Made by a program: the position numbers and the translations under genes
Notes under the pieces: model-generated
Database searches by the model: none
The model's input: the letters and a program-made list of their open reading frames with translations, nothing else
Told to the model about the DNA's origin: nothing
Assembly: GCA_016207465.1 (NCBI GenBank)
Contig: JACQPP010000027.1
Span: 1-12,137, forward strand
Length of the DNA: 12,137 nucleotides
Origin: Methanobacteriota archaeon
GTDB taxonomy: Archaea; Halobacteriota; Syntropharchaeia; JACQPP01
Direction: 5' to 3'
Part shown: one piece after another, positions 1 through 6,187 of the stretch
Position numbering within the stretch: position 1 is the first letter of the stretch
How the letters are laid out: each line of letters opens with the position of its first letter

Positions 1-142
1 GGAGATGGAGGCCCTGGTGGGGGTCACCACCGCCCTCTTGACGGTGTGGGACATGGTGAAGGCCCTGGAGAAGGACCCCACGGGGAACTACCCGGGGACC
101 CGCATCGAGAGGGTGCGGGTGGAGAAGAAAATCAAAGGCTAA
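1..142 (+). CDS. moaC: Cyclic pyranopterin monophosphate synthase MoaC, C-terminal end (partial)
   Basis: The window opens inside this gene; the frame begins at base 2 and runs 46 codons to a TAA at 140-142. The visible peptide starts EMEALVGVTTALLTVWDMVK and ends in VRVEKKIKG. The EMEAL…ALLTVWDM segment is the conserved C-terminal helix region of MoaC, which converts the product of MoaA into cyclic pyranopterin monophosphate in molybdenum cofactor synthesis in the cytoplasm. The insertion with DPTGNYPGTRIE before the final basic strand resembles archaeal MoaC. The upstream part, including most active-site residues, is outside the window. It converges on prs with 18 bases between the stop codons. 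Confidence 0.9.
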   Translation, partial: EMEALVGVTTALLTVWDMVKALEKDPTGNYPGTRIERVRVEKKIKG

Positions 143-160
143 CGCTCCATCCTCTGGAAT

Positions 161-1027
161 CTATCTGCGTTTTTTCGCCGCCTCAGCGATGAGGGGGGCC
201 ACGCTGGCGACTTCGAGGGGGATGGGCCCCGCCTGGGGCCGCTCAAGGGTGTCGGTGGTGATGAGCCGAGGGACCCCTGCTTTGTGGAGTTTGTCGAGAG
301 CGTTTCCGGCGAGGACGGGGTGGACGCAGGCCACCAGGACCTGGCGGGGCCCCTGCCGCTGGAGCATGCGGGCGGCCTCGGCGATGGTGCCCCCGGTGGT
401 CACCATGTCGTCCACCAGCACCACGTCGCGGCCCTGGATGGCGCACTCCTTGGGCCGAATCTGGACCTCGGTGGCGGAGAGGCGCTTCTTCTCCAGCACG
501 TCCCACTCGCCCTTGCCCGCGGTGCGCCGGGCGAGCCCCTCGGCCCCGTCGTCCGGAGCAATCACGATGGGGTCACGGAGCCCCATCCGGCGGATGCGCT
601 CCCCGAGGAGGGGGGCGGCGTCCAGGTCCTGCACCGGGGCGCGGAAGTGGGAGAGTGCCTGGGGGCTGTGGATGTTCACCGTGAACACAGGGTCGGCCTC
701 GATGGCACGGGCCACGGCGCGGGCGCTCACCGCCTCCCCCGGCTGGAACTGGCGGTCCTGGCGGGCGTAGCCGAAGTATGGGATGGCCACGGTGCGTCGG
801 CGGGCCCCGGCGGAGGCGTCGAGGAGCTGGAGGAGGGCGACCACGTCCCCCGCGGTGGGGGTGGCCTGGACCACCAGCACCTCCTCCCCCTCGACGGCCC
901 CATGGATTCGGAGGTATCCCTCGCCATCGGGGAATGTGCGGGTCTCCAGGGGGAGCAGGGGCGCGCCCAGCTGTTCGGCAACTCGGGCCCCAAGCCCTGG
1001 GGAGGCGGGGCCCGCCACCACCTTCAT
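161..1027 (-). CDS. prs: Ribose-phosphate pyrophosphokinase (PRPP synthetase)
   Basis: A 288-residue cytoplasmic enzyme that transfers pyrophosphate from ATP to ribose 5-phosphate, giving PRPP for nucleotide, His and Trp synthesis. The family signatures are in order: the N-terminal RTFPDGEGYLR stretch (residues 30-40), the ATP flexible loop YFGYARQDRQFQPGE (84-98), the NIHS metal/phosphate segment (118-121) and the PRPP-binding loop VDDMVTTGGT (205-214). The length fits the short archaeal enzymes (about 285 residues) rather than the ~315-residue bacterial ones. The ATG start at 1027 directly gives the conserved first strand (KVVAG). It lies 58 bases downstream of the minD-like gene on the same strand; I see no clear TATA box in that gap, so it is probably read from the minD promoter. 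A GGAGTG 13 bases before the ATG is a weak Shine-Dalgarno candidate. Confidence 0.95.
   Translation of the reverse strand: MKVVAGPASPGLGARVAEQLGAPLLPLETRTFPDGEGYLRIHGAVEGEEVLVVQATPTAGDVVALLQLLDASAGARRRTVAIPYFGYARQDRQFQPGEAVSARAVARAIEADPVFTVNIHSPQALSHFRAPVQDLDAAPLLGERIRRMGLRDPIVIAPDDGAEGLARRTAGKGEWDVLEKKRLSATEVQIRPKECAIQGRDVVLVDDMVTTGGTIAEAARMLQRQGPRQVLVACVHPVLAGNALDKLHKAGVPRLITTDTLERPQAGPIPLEVASVAPLIAEAAKKRR
170..175 (+). terminator. T6 tract, possible archaeal terminator for moaC
   Basis: A run of six T lies 28 bases after the moaC stop, inside the last codons of the convergent prs gene (where it encodes Lys-Lys). Archaeal RNA polymerase commonly releases at T-rich non-template tracts without a hairpin, so this could end the moaC transcript. 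It may equally be just the Lys codons of prs. Confidence 0.3.
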
Positions 1028-1085
1028 GAGAGCCGGGTTCCACTCCTCTCACTTGAATCTTGCGCCATCGCTCGCACCGATGGGT

Positions 1086-1871
1086 CTATGTGAGGCTTTG
1101 GGCGGCGGTTTTGCGGCCCCGGCCGAGTCCCACCCGGCCCCGGAGCCGGTCCAGGATGCCGGGCTTGTAGGGGACGCCGACGAGGCGGCCGGCGAGGCTC
1201 TTGAAGGCGAGGCTGGCGGCGCTGTAGGGGCGGGCGAGGACGACGGGGTTGCCGATGGCGATGGAGCGGCGGACCTCGGGGCGCTCGGGGATGGTGGCGA
1301 TGACGGGGGCGTCGCAGGCCGACTCGATTTCGAGGATGGAGAGCTCGTGGCGCTCCCGGCGGATGCGGTTCACCTCGACCCCCATGACGGGGACCCCGAT
1401 GGACTCCGCCAGCTTGAGGCTCTTCATGGCGTCGGTGAGGGCGGGGACCTCGGGGTTGGTGACCACGAGGATTTCGTCGGCGGCCTGGAAGACGGGAACG
1501 GCCTCCTGCTCGACGCCGGGGGCGGAGTCCATGAGGACGAACTCGTAGTCGGTGAGCCCCTCCAGGGCCCCCCGGATTTGTTCGGCGGTGGCGGCGTACT
1601 GGTAGAGGCTGAGGCTGGTGGGGATGATGCGGACCCCGCTGGGGTGGCTGAGCATGGCGTGGGCAATCTGGGCGCGCCCCTGGAGGACATCGAGGAAGGT
1701 GGTGGCGTAGTTGTAGACCCCGAAGTGGATGCCCAGGTTGGGGGTGGTGAGGTTGGAGTCCACCAGGGCCACCCGGCGGCGGAACTGGGCGGCGAGGGCG
1801 CACCCGAGGTTGGCCACGGTGGTGGTCTTGCCCACCCCGCCTTTGCCGGACACGACGCCGATGATCTTCAT
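1086..1871 (-). CDS. minD: MinD/ParA-family positioning ATPase
   Basis: A 261-residue P-loop ATPase of the MinD/ParA class, which cycles between membrane or partner-bound ATP dimers and free monomers to place cellular structures. Visible motifs: deviant Walker A with signature lysine, SGKGGVGKTTT (residues 8-18, K10 and K15); switch I VDSNLTTPNLG (37-47, D38), the form seen in archaeal MinD; Walker B FVLMDSAPGV (111-120, D115); and VNR (167-169) in the base-binding region. The C-terminus GILDRLRGRVGLGRGR (238-253) is basic with spaced Leu/Val and could be a short membrane-targeting helix as in bacterial MinD, but this is inferred. No signal peptide or membrane span. It is divergent from the tubulin-family gene and upstream of prs. 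The neighbourhood (tubulin-like GTPase, SepF) supports a division or cell-shape role over plasmid partition; no ParB or MinC-like partner is seen. Confidence 0.9.
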   Translation of the reverse strand: MKIIGVVSGKGGVGKTTTVANLGCALAAQFRRRVALVDSNLTTPNLGIHFGVYNYATTFLDVLQGRAQIAHAMLSHPSGVRIIPTSLSLYQYAATAEQIRGALEGLTDYEFVLMDSAPGVEQEAVPVFQAADEILVVTNPEVPALTDAMKSLKLAESIGVPVMGVEVNRIRRERHELSILEIESACDAPVIATIPERPEVRRSIAIGNPVVLARPYSAASLAFKSLAGRLVGVPYKPGILDRLRGRVGLGRGRKTAAQSLT

Positions 1872-1876
1872 CTGCC

Positions 1877-1890
1877 GGGGATGAATCCCC
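1877..1890. repeat. Perfect palindrome GGGGAT-GA-ATCCCC before minD
   Basis: Two exact 6-base arms separated by two bases, ending 5 bases before the minD start codon. It lies just after the place where transcription of minD would begin if the A/T box at 1911-1920 is its TATA element. It could be a repressor operator or, in the mRNA, a small hairpin near the start codon. No regulator is identified. Confidence 0.4.
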
Positions 1891-1910
1891 AGGGAGTTCT
1901 GCGGAGCAAT

Positions 1911-1934
1911 CGCTAAATAGTTTCTAGGACTATT
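1911..1934. promoter_or_regulatory. Shared A/T-rich promoter box and dyad between minD and the tubulin-family gene
   Basis: In very GC-rich surroundings, CTAAATAG (1913-1920) stands out and reads as ACTATTTAG on the other strand. It would place transcription starts near 1943 for the rightward gene (ATG 1952) and near 1891 for minD (ATG 1871), using the usual ~26-base spacing of archaeal TATA boxes. An inverted repeat AATAGT (1916-1921) / ACTATT (1929-1934) with a 7-base spacer covers it. Neither gene has a convincing Shine-Dalgarno sequence. Transcription starts are inferred, not seen. Confidence 0.5.
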
Positions 1935-1951
1935 CCGTATGGGTCTCGGGC

Positions 1952-3316
1952 ATGGCGGAACCGCACGACGTGAACTTCATCGGGGTCGGGGGGTGCGGGA
2001 GGAAGATTCTCCACGACCTCCTGGCGCGGCGGAGCGCCGCCGGAGAGGGAGAGCCCTCGGGGGCCCTGTTCTTCGATTTGAGCGACGACCTCGACTTCCT
2101 CTACAAGGACCTGGCCGGGGTGGACTACGTGGATGTGAAGCCGAAGCGGTTCGCCGGGGGGGTGGGGCGGGTCCCCATGTCGGCGGAGTACATCGCCGGC
2201 AACCTGATTCGGCTCTTCAACTACCCGGAGACGGTGTTCGTGCCCCGCATCGCCAACATCTACCTGCACAGCCTGGGCGGGGGGACGGGCTCGGGGGCGG
2301 TGCCCATGCTCATCGACGTGGCCCGGGGCCCCAGCCAGGTGGGGGTCCACCTCACCTGCAGCGTCTTCACCGACGGGCCGGTGCTGGAGAACGTGAACCA
2401 CCTCTACACCTTCAAGCGGTGCAACGAGAAGGCGGACCTGGTCATCGTGGTGGAGAACCGGGCCCTGGAGAAGCGGCTGCGGGAGCTCTACCCGGACCAG
2501 AAGGAGATGCCCCTGGAGGTGGTGAACGAGCACATCGTCAACATCCTGGACCTGGTGACCGCCGCGCGGAAGCCGGGGGCCTACCCGGGCATCCACGACT
2601 TCAAGAACTACGTGAACCACCTGGCCATGAGCCCCCTCTACCGGGAGGGGGTGCGGTGGCTGGTGCCGGTCACCTGGCCCCCCCTGGGGCGGGGGGCGGA
2701 GCCCCAGCCGCGGCGCTACACCCCCTTCGGGTGGATTCTGCGGGCCCTCAAGGAGGGCCCCATCTGCGAAGGGGTCGAGCTGGAGAAGAGCCGCCTGGGC
2801 ATCCTCATCCTGGAGGGCCCCTTCGAGGGCTACCTCTCCAACGTGGACATGGCCCGCGAGGTGCGGCGGGTGGAGCACTACCTGGGGATGGGGGAGCGCT
2901 CTATCATCTACACCCTGGTGCCCCGGGAGGACGGCCTGCGGGTCTGCCTCCTCCTCTACCCGCCCCCCTTCCGGCGCCTGCGCCAGCTGGCGGCCACCGG
3001 CGACGACGAGATGGCCCAGGCCCGGGAGGGCTGGAAGCACGGCTCCCAGCATGACCTCCGCGAAATCCGCCTCGACGGCACCGTGGAGGGTCTGGTCATC
3101 GAGCAGGCCCTGGTGCGGCTCCAGAGGAAAATCGAGAACGTGGACCCCCGCGGGGACCTCCTCCAGATGCTGAAGGGGGTGGACCGGCGGGGAGACGAGC
3201 CCCCCGCCCCCTCCCCGGGGACGCCGCCGCCGGGGAGGCCCACGCGGCCCCCGGGGAGCCCCCCGAAGGCCCGCCAAGTCCGCCTCCCCCGGGGACCGCC
3301 CACGGAAAAGCGTTAA
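1952..3316 (+). CDS. Non-canonical tubulin/FtsZ-superfamily GTPase with Pro-rich tail
   Basis: A 454-residue cytoplasmic protein with the tubulin/FtsZ GTPase fold. Visible parts: T1 loop FIGVGGCGRKI (residues 9-19); a T3-like AGGVGRVP (68-75); the tubulin signature LGGGTGSGAVP (108-118), in the GSG form of tubulin and CetZ rather than the GTG of most FtsZ; and VVENRAL (166-172), matching the FtsZ IPNDRL strand and its nucleotide-contact Asn. The segment that aligns best with the T7 synergy loop is GIHDFKNYV (213-221): one Asp is kept (D216), but the position three residues later, normally Asp or Glu, is Asn (N219). A second domain follows to ~410, then a Pro/Gly-rich tail (415-454) ending basic. 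It therefore probably binds GTP but may hydrolyse it poorly or not at all. It is clearly not a standard division FtsZ; CetZ-like or another archaeal tubulin paralogue is possible. The ATG at 1952 places the T1 strand at the usual distance from the N-terminus. Confidence 0.85.
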   Translation: MAEPHDVNFIGVGGCGRKILHDLLARRSAAGEGEPSGALFFDLSDDLDFLYKDLAGVDYVDVKPKRFAGGVGRVPMSAEYIAGNLIRLFNYPETVFVPRIANIYLHSLGGGTGSGAVPMLIDVARGPSQVGVHLTCSVFTDGPVLENVNHLYTFKRCNEKADLVIVVENRALEKRLRELYPDQKEMPLEVVNEHIVNILDLVTAARKPGAYPGIHDFKNYVNHLAMSPLYREGVRWLVPVTWPPLGRGAEPQPRRYTPFGWILRALKEGPICEGVELEKSRLGILILEGPFEGYLSNVDMAREVRRVEHYLGMGERSIIYTLVPREDGLRVCLLLYPPPFRRLRQLAATGDDEMAQAREGWKHGSQHDLREIRLDGTVEGLVIEQALVRLQRKIENVDPRGDLLQMLKGVDRRGDEPPAPSPGTPPPGRPTRPPGSPPKARQVRLPRGPPTEKR

Positions 3317-3345
3317 TAGCGCAAACAAATGTTAAAGGTGTTCAT

Positions 3346-3382
3346 GGTTTTTTCCCGGGGCCGAAGGCCCCGGGAAAAAACC
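3346..3382. repeat. Perfect 17-bp inverted repeat with GAA loop
   Basis: Arms GGTTTTTTCCCGGGGCC (3346-3362) and its exact complement (3366-3382) flank a GAA loop, 29 bases after the stop of the tubulin-family gene. The T6 tract is on the 5' side of the stem and A6 on the 3' side on either strand, the reverse of a bacterial bidirectional terminator. Archaeal polymerase could still stop at the T6 itself. A transcript passing through would form a very stable hairpin in front of the coiled-coil gene. The role is unknown; a terminator or an mRNA-stability element are the main options. Confidence 0.7.
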
Positions 3383-3384
3383 AG

Positions 3385-3397
3385 ATATCCCGGATAT
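3385..3397. promoter_or_regulatory. ATATCC-C-GGATAT dyad before the coiled-coil gene
   Basis: A perfect 6-base inverted repeat with one central base, ending 10 bases before the ATG at 3408 and starting 2 bases after the 17-bp hairpin. Its position is too close to the start codon for a standard TATA box of a leaderless gene; the A6 run at 3375-3380 fits that spacing better. It may be a regulator-binding site. No Shine-Dalgarno sequence is visible before the ATG. Confidence 0.35.
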
Positions 3398-3407
3398 ACC
3401 GAGCCCC

Positions 3408-5654
3408 ATGGCCACCTACCGCGACATCCTGGAGGAAAACCTCCAGAAGCTCTCCCGCGCGAAAGGGGAGCCCCTGGGCGACATCCTGGCCCGGGTGGAG
3501 TCCCAGGAGGACGCCATCGCCCGCCTCACCCTGGCCATCGAGTCCTCGGCCCGGCGGGACGAGATGGAGGACCTGCGCACCGAGCTCTACGAGGTGCGGA
3601 AGTCGGTGGAGGCCCTCCCCCAGAAGGTCCTCGACCTCCGAGACCTCATCGAGCGGGAGCGGGTCCGCCTCGAAGGGCTCCGCTCCCTCCTGCGCCTGGA
3701 TGAGATGCCCGCCCGGGTCTCCGAGATGCGGGACGAAATCGCCCACCTGGCCCGCCTGCGCGCGGAGACGGGGAGCGGCCTCCAGGAGATTGGAAGCCGC
3801 CTCTCGGAGATGAAGAGCGAAGTGGAGGCCCGCACCACCCAACTCACCCAGCTCCAAGGCCTCGTGGCCCAGGCGGTGGGAGACCTCCCCGGCACGGTGA
3901 AGGACCTGGTGGAGAGAGTGGAGAAGGACCGCGGGCGGGTGCGCTCCACCGCCGAGCAGGCCGAGCGCCTCCACACCGCGACCGAGGGGCTCGTGGCCAG
4001 TGTGGAGCAGGAGAGAGGACGGCTCCGCGGCCTCTCCGCCTCCCTGGAGGAGGACCTGGGGCTCGCCACCACCGTGCGCAAGGACCTGGGGGCCCTCCCC
4101 GCCGAGGTCGCCCGACTCCGGGAGCGCCTGGAGGACCTCCGCGCCCAGTTCCTCGGGCTCCGCGACCAGGTGGCCCAGGCCGAGAACCAGGTCCCCCAGG
4201 TCCTCGAGGCCCTGGCGGCCCGGGTCACCGAAGCCCAGAACCGCACCGCCGAGTTCACCGCCGAGGTGGCCCGCGTGGTGGAGACCATCGCCCCCCACAT
4301 GGAGGAACTCCGGAAGACCGAGCAGGAAATGGGGGGACGGATGGAGGAACTGCGGGGCGAGTTCCAGAAGAGCCGCGACGACTTCCACAAACTGCGCAAC
4401 GAATACGCCGAGACCCTCACCACCATCCCCCGGGAGATGGACGAACTCCGGGAACAGGTGGGCCGCGAGCGCACCCAGGTCCAGGAGGTCCTCCAGGCCC
4501 TCGAGGGGGAGGTGTCCCGCCTCCCCCAGCGGGTCCAGGAAATCCACCAGGGCCTCGAGGCCCAGGCCAAGCAGCTCGATGAGGTCCGGCGCCGCCTCGA
4601 CCGCGCCTTCGTTGAGGTCCCCCTGGAGGCCGAGGCCCTCCGGGAGAGCGCCCAGCAGGAACTCCAGCGGGCCGCCCAGATGCACACCGAGGCCCAGGAG
4701 CACTTGGAGGCCTTCGAGAAGGCCAAGCCCCGCCTCACCACCCTCCGCGCCGACCTCACCAAGCTCATGCGCGAGACCGAGGAGACCCGGGTCCGCTACC
4801 AGGAGGCCGTCCAGCGCCAGGAGCAGATGCTCCTCGACACCGACCAGGCCCGCGCCCGGGCCGAGGCCGCCCGCACCCAGATGGAACAGGACCGGGCCTA
4901 CCTGGAGAGGCTCCGCACCCAGCTCGCCCCCCTCGTGGAGACCCTCGAGAGAGACCTCGCCCGAAGCGAGACCATGAAAATCCAGGTCGCCACCACCCTC
5001 AAAGAATCAGAGTCCACCCACCGCCTCCTCCAGGAGGCCCTCGGAGGCGAGAGCGACCTCGCCCGGGCCCTCCAGGGCCTCCGCGCCGAGATGGAGACCC
5101 GCTCCCAGGGCCTCGCCGACGCCACCCGCCGGACAGATGAGGGGGCCCGGAAACTGGAGGAGGCCCGCGGGGCCGTCCTCGATTCCCTCCGGGCCACCGC
5201 CGACGAGATGGCGGGAAAAGCCGCCGCCTCCGAGACCCGCACCGGGGAACTGACCCGGGAACTCCAGGCGCTGAAGGAATCCCAGGCCCAGGCGGCCGCC
5301 GCCCAGGCCGCCGCCGACGCCCGCCACCGGGAGACGGATGCCCGCCTCGATGAGACCCGCAAATACTTCCGCGACTGGAACGACGAAATCTCCAAGGAGG
5401 TCCTCACCCTCCGCCAGGCCACCCGGGAGGAACTGGCCCAGCGCGTCGAGCAGGCCGAACAGCACATCAACGAACTCGCCCAGAAACTGGAGGCCCAGGG
5501 GAGCCGCCTCCAGGAGCAGGTCCAGGCGGCCCTCGACCGCGCCGCCCCCCGGGAGGAACTGGAGGCCCTCTCCAAGGAAATCAAGGCCTTCTTCGACGAA
5601 CTCATCCAGGAGCGCGAGCAGGCCCTCACCGCCCTGGAACGCACCGGGGAATAA
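3408..5654 (+). CDS. Large coiled-coil protein, cytoskeletal-module candidate
   Basis: 748 residues, almost wholly predicted by eye to be alpha-helical coiled coil: heptad Leu/Val spacing with abundant Glu, Arg, Gln and Ala and very little Gly. No signal peptide, membrane span, Walker motif or ATPase head is visible, so it is not an SMC or Rad50 protein despite its look. Eight copies of a motif [LIVM]-P, mostly followed by Val/Met/Leu three or four residues later and a hydrophobic further on, occur at residues 70, 100, 160, 230, 262, 340, 372 and 404, that is at intervals near 32 or multiples. These prolines would cap or kink successive helices. Residues 509-713 hold no proline and could form one long rod. 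There are no cysteines. No family is recognised. It lies between a tubulin-family GTPase and sepF, so a scaffold, filament crosslinker or spatial ruler is plausible but inferred. Confidence 0.85.
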   Translation: MATYRDILEENLQKLSRAKGEPLGDILARVESQEDAIARLTLAIESSARRDEMEDLRTELYEVRKSVEALPQKVLDLRDLIERERVRLEGLRSLLRLDEMPARVSEMRDEIAHLARLRAETGSGLQEIGSRLSEMKSEVEARTTQLTQLQGLVAQAVGDLPGTVKDLVERVEKDRGRVRSTAEQAERLHTATEGLVASVEQERGRLRGLSASLEEDLGLATTVRKDLGALPAEVARLRERLEDLRAQFLGLRDQVAQAENQVPQVLEALAARVTEAQNRTAEFTAEVARVVETIAPHMEELRKTEQEMGGRMEELRGEFQKSRDDFHKLRNEYAETLTTIPREMDELREQVGRERTQVQEVLQALEGEVSRLPQRVQEIHQGLEAQAKQLDEVRRRLDRAFVEVPLEAEALRESAQQELQRAAQMHTEAQEHLEAFEKAKPRLTTLRADLTKLMRETEETRVRYQEAVQRQEQMLLDTDQARARAEAARTQMEQDRAYLERLRTQLAPLVETLERDLARSETMKIQVATTLKESESTHRLLQEALGGESDLARALQGLRAEMETRSQGLADATRRTDEGARKLEEARGAVLDSLRATADEMAGKAAASETRTGELTRELQALKESQAQAAAAQAAADARHRETDARLDETRKYFRDWNDEISKEVLTLRQATREELAQRVEQAEQHINELAQKLEAQGSRLQEQVQAALDRAAPREELEALSKEIKAFFDELIQEREQALTALERTGE

Positions 5655-5682
5655 ACCCCAAAAACGATATCCCCAGACGCGA

Positions 5683-5697
5683 TTTTCCCCCGGGGGG
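5683..5697. repeat. TTTTCCCCC / GGGGGGA near-palindrome after the coiled-coil gene
   Basis: T4 followed by C5 and G6, 28 bases past the coiled-coil stop codon. It recalls the T-tract plus CCCGGGG core of the hairpin upstream of the same gene, and GATATCCC also occurs at both sites (3384-3391 and 5666-5673). The T4 may serve as a weak termination tract. It has no loop, so it is not itself a good hairpin. Confidence 0.25.
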
Positions 5698-5704
5698 ACC
5701 CCAT

Positions 5705-5718
5705 AAAGTTTTTAAACC
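5705..5718 (+). promoter_or_regulatory. Archaeal promoter box of sepF
   Basis: AAAGTTTTTAAACC is a strong A/T block in GC-rich sequence, centred about 44 bases before the sepF ATG. A standard TATA-to-start spacing puts the transcript start near 5739 and gives a leader of roughly 18 bases. This suggests sepF can be expressed independently of the coiled-coil gene. Confidence 0.55.
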
Positions 5719-5756
5719 ACCCCACCCTATGAGCCACCGGGGGACACAACCGAACC

Positions 5757-6128
5757 ATGGCGAAGAAATTCTCCAGAATCCTCGGCCGCGAGAGCCACTC
5801 CAGCGTGGACGACTACGTGGAGCTCGACCTCGGCCAGTATGAGACCGTCCTGGAGCGGGAGCACGGGGCCCTCTCGGTGCGCGTGGCCGAGCTCGCCAGC
5901 CTCAACGACCTCACCGAACTCAAGCGGGAAATCTACGACGGCAACATCGTCCTCGTGGACATCTCCGGAATCAAGAAGGACAAGATGCTCCTCGACCGCG
6001 CCGTCAAGGACCTCAAGCGGGTCGTGGCCGACATCCAGGGGGACATCGTGGAAATCGGGGTCAAAGAGCAAATCATCGTGACCCCGATGAACATCAAGAT
6101 AGACCGGGCCAAAATCGGCGGCAAATAA
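5757..6128 (+). CDS. sepF: Archaeal SepF-type cell division membrane anchor
   Basis: 123 residues, the usual length of archaeal SepF. The N-terminus MAKKFSRILGRE is a short basic/hydrophobic segment fitting the membrane-binding helix of SepF. A linker (11-30) leads to the compact C-terminal domain (about 38-118), with LNDLTELKREIYDGNIVLVD (49-68) and the typical ending GDIVEIG…QIIVTPMNIKIDR (95-117). In archaea SepF dimerises, binds the inner membrane face and tethers FtsZ through the FtsZ C-terminal peptide. Here the neighbouring tubulin-family protein has a Pro-rich tail that could be the ligand, but canonical FtsZ may be encoded elsewhere and be the real partner. It has its own TATA-like box at 5705-5718. 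Confidence 0.92.
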   Translation: MAKKFSRILGRESHSSVDDYVELDLGQYETVLEREHGALSVRVAELASLNDLTELKREIYDGNIVLVDISGIKKDKMLLDRAVKDLKRVVADIQGDIVEIGVKEQIIVTPMNIKIDRAKIGGK

Positions 6129-6152
6129 TCCCCCCATTCCCCAAAATAACGC

Positions 6153-6162
6153 CATATTCTTA
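6153..6162 (+). promoter_or_regulatory. TATA-like box of the secreted-protein gene
   Basis: CATATTCTTA lies in an A/T-rich patch (6142-6164) about 30 bases before the ATG at 6188, predicting a nearly leaderless transcript starting near 6182. No Shine-Dalgarno sequence precedes the ATG. Confidence 0.45.
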
Positions 6163-6187
6163 TTGCCGGGACGGGTAGTGTTGGCTG

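Noticed and set aside
783..1916. A 377-codon open frame on + over prs and minD, rich in Asp, Glu and Gly
   Set aside because: It is the reverse-strand shadow of two clear genes in GC-rich DNA; its composition is low-complexity and it shows no family motif.
1952..3316. Canonical division FtsZ
   Set aside because: The signature is GGGTGSG rather than GGGTGTG, the T7 loop acid appears to be lost, and the overall sequence diverges strongly outside the nucleotide loops.
1913..3328. A 471-codon open frame on - opposite the tubulin-family gene
   Set aside because: No motif, His/Pro/Gly/Val-rich shadow composition; the + strand has the GGGTGSG GTPase signature.
3346..3382. Bacterial-type intrinsic terminator
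   Set aside because: The T tract precedes the stem on both strands, so the hairpin is not followed by T residues in either direction.
3342..4703. A 453-codon Leu/Gly-rich open frame on - opposite the coiled-coil gene
   Set aside because: Mirror image of heptad codons; no recognisable domain and no promoter or ribosome site.
3408..5654. SMC/Rad50-type ATPase
   Set aside because: The coiled coil resembles the arms of such proteins, but no Walker A, Walker B or signature motif exists at either end and there is no hinge domain.
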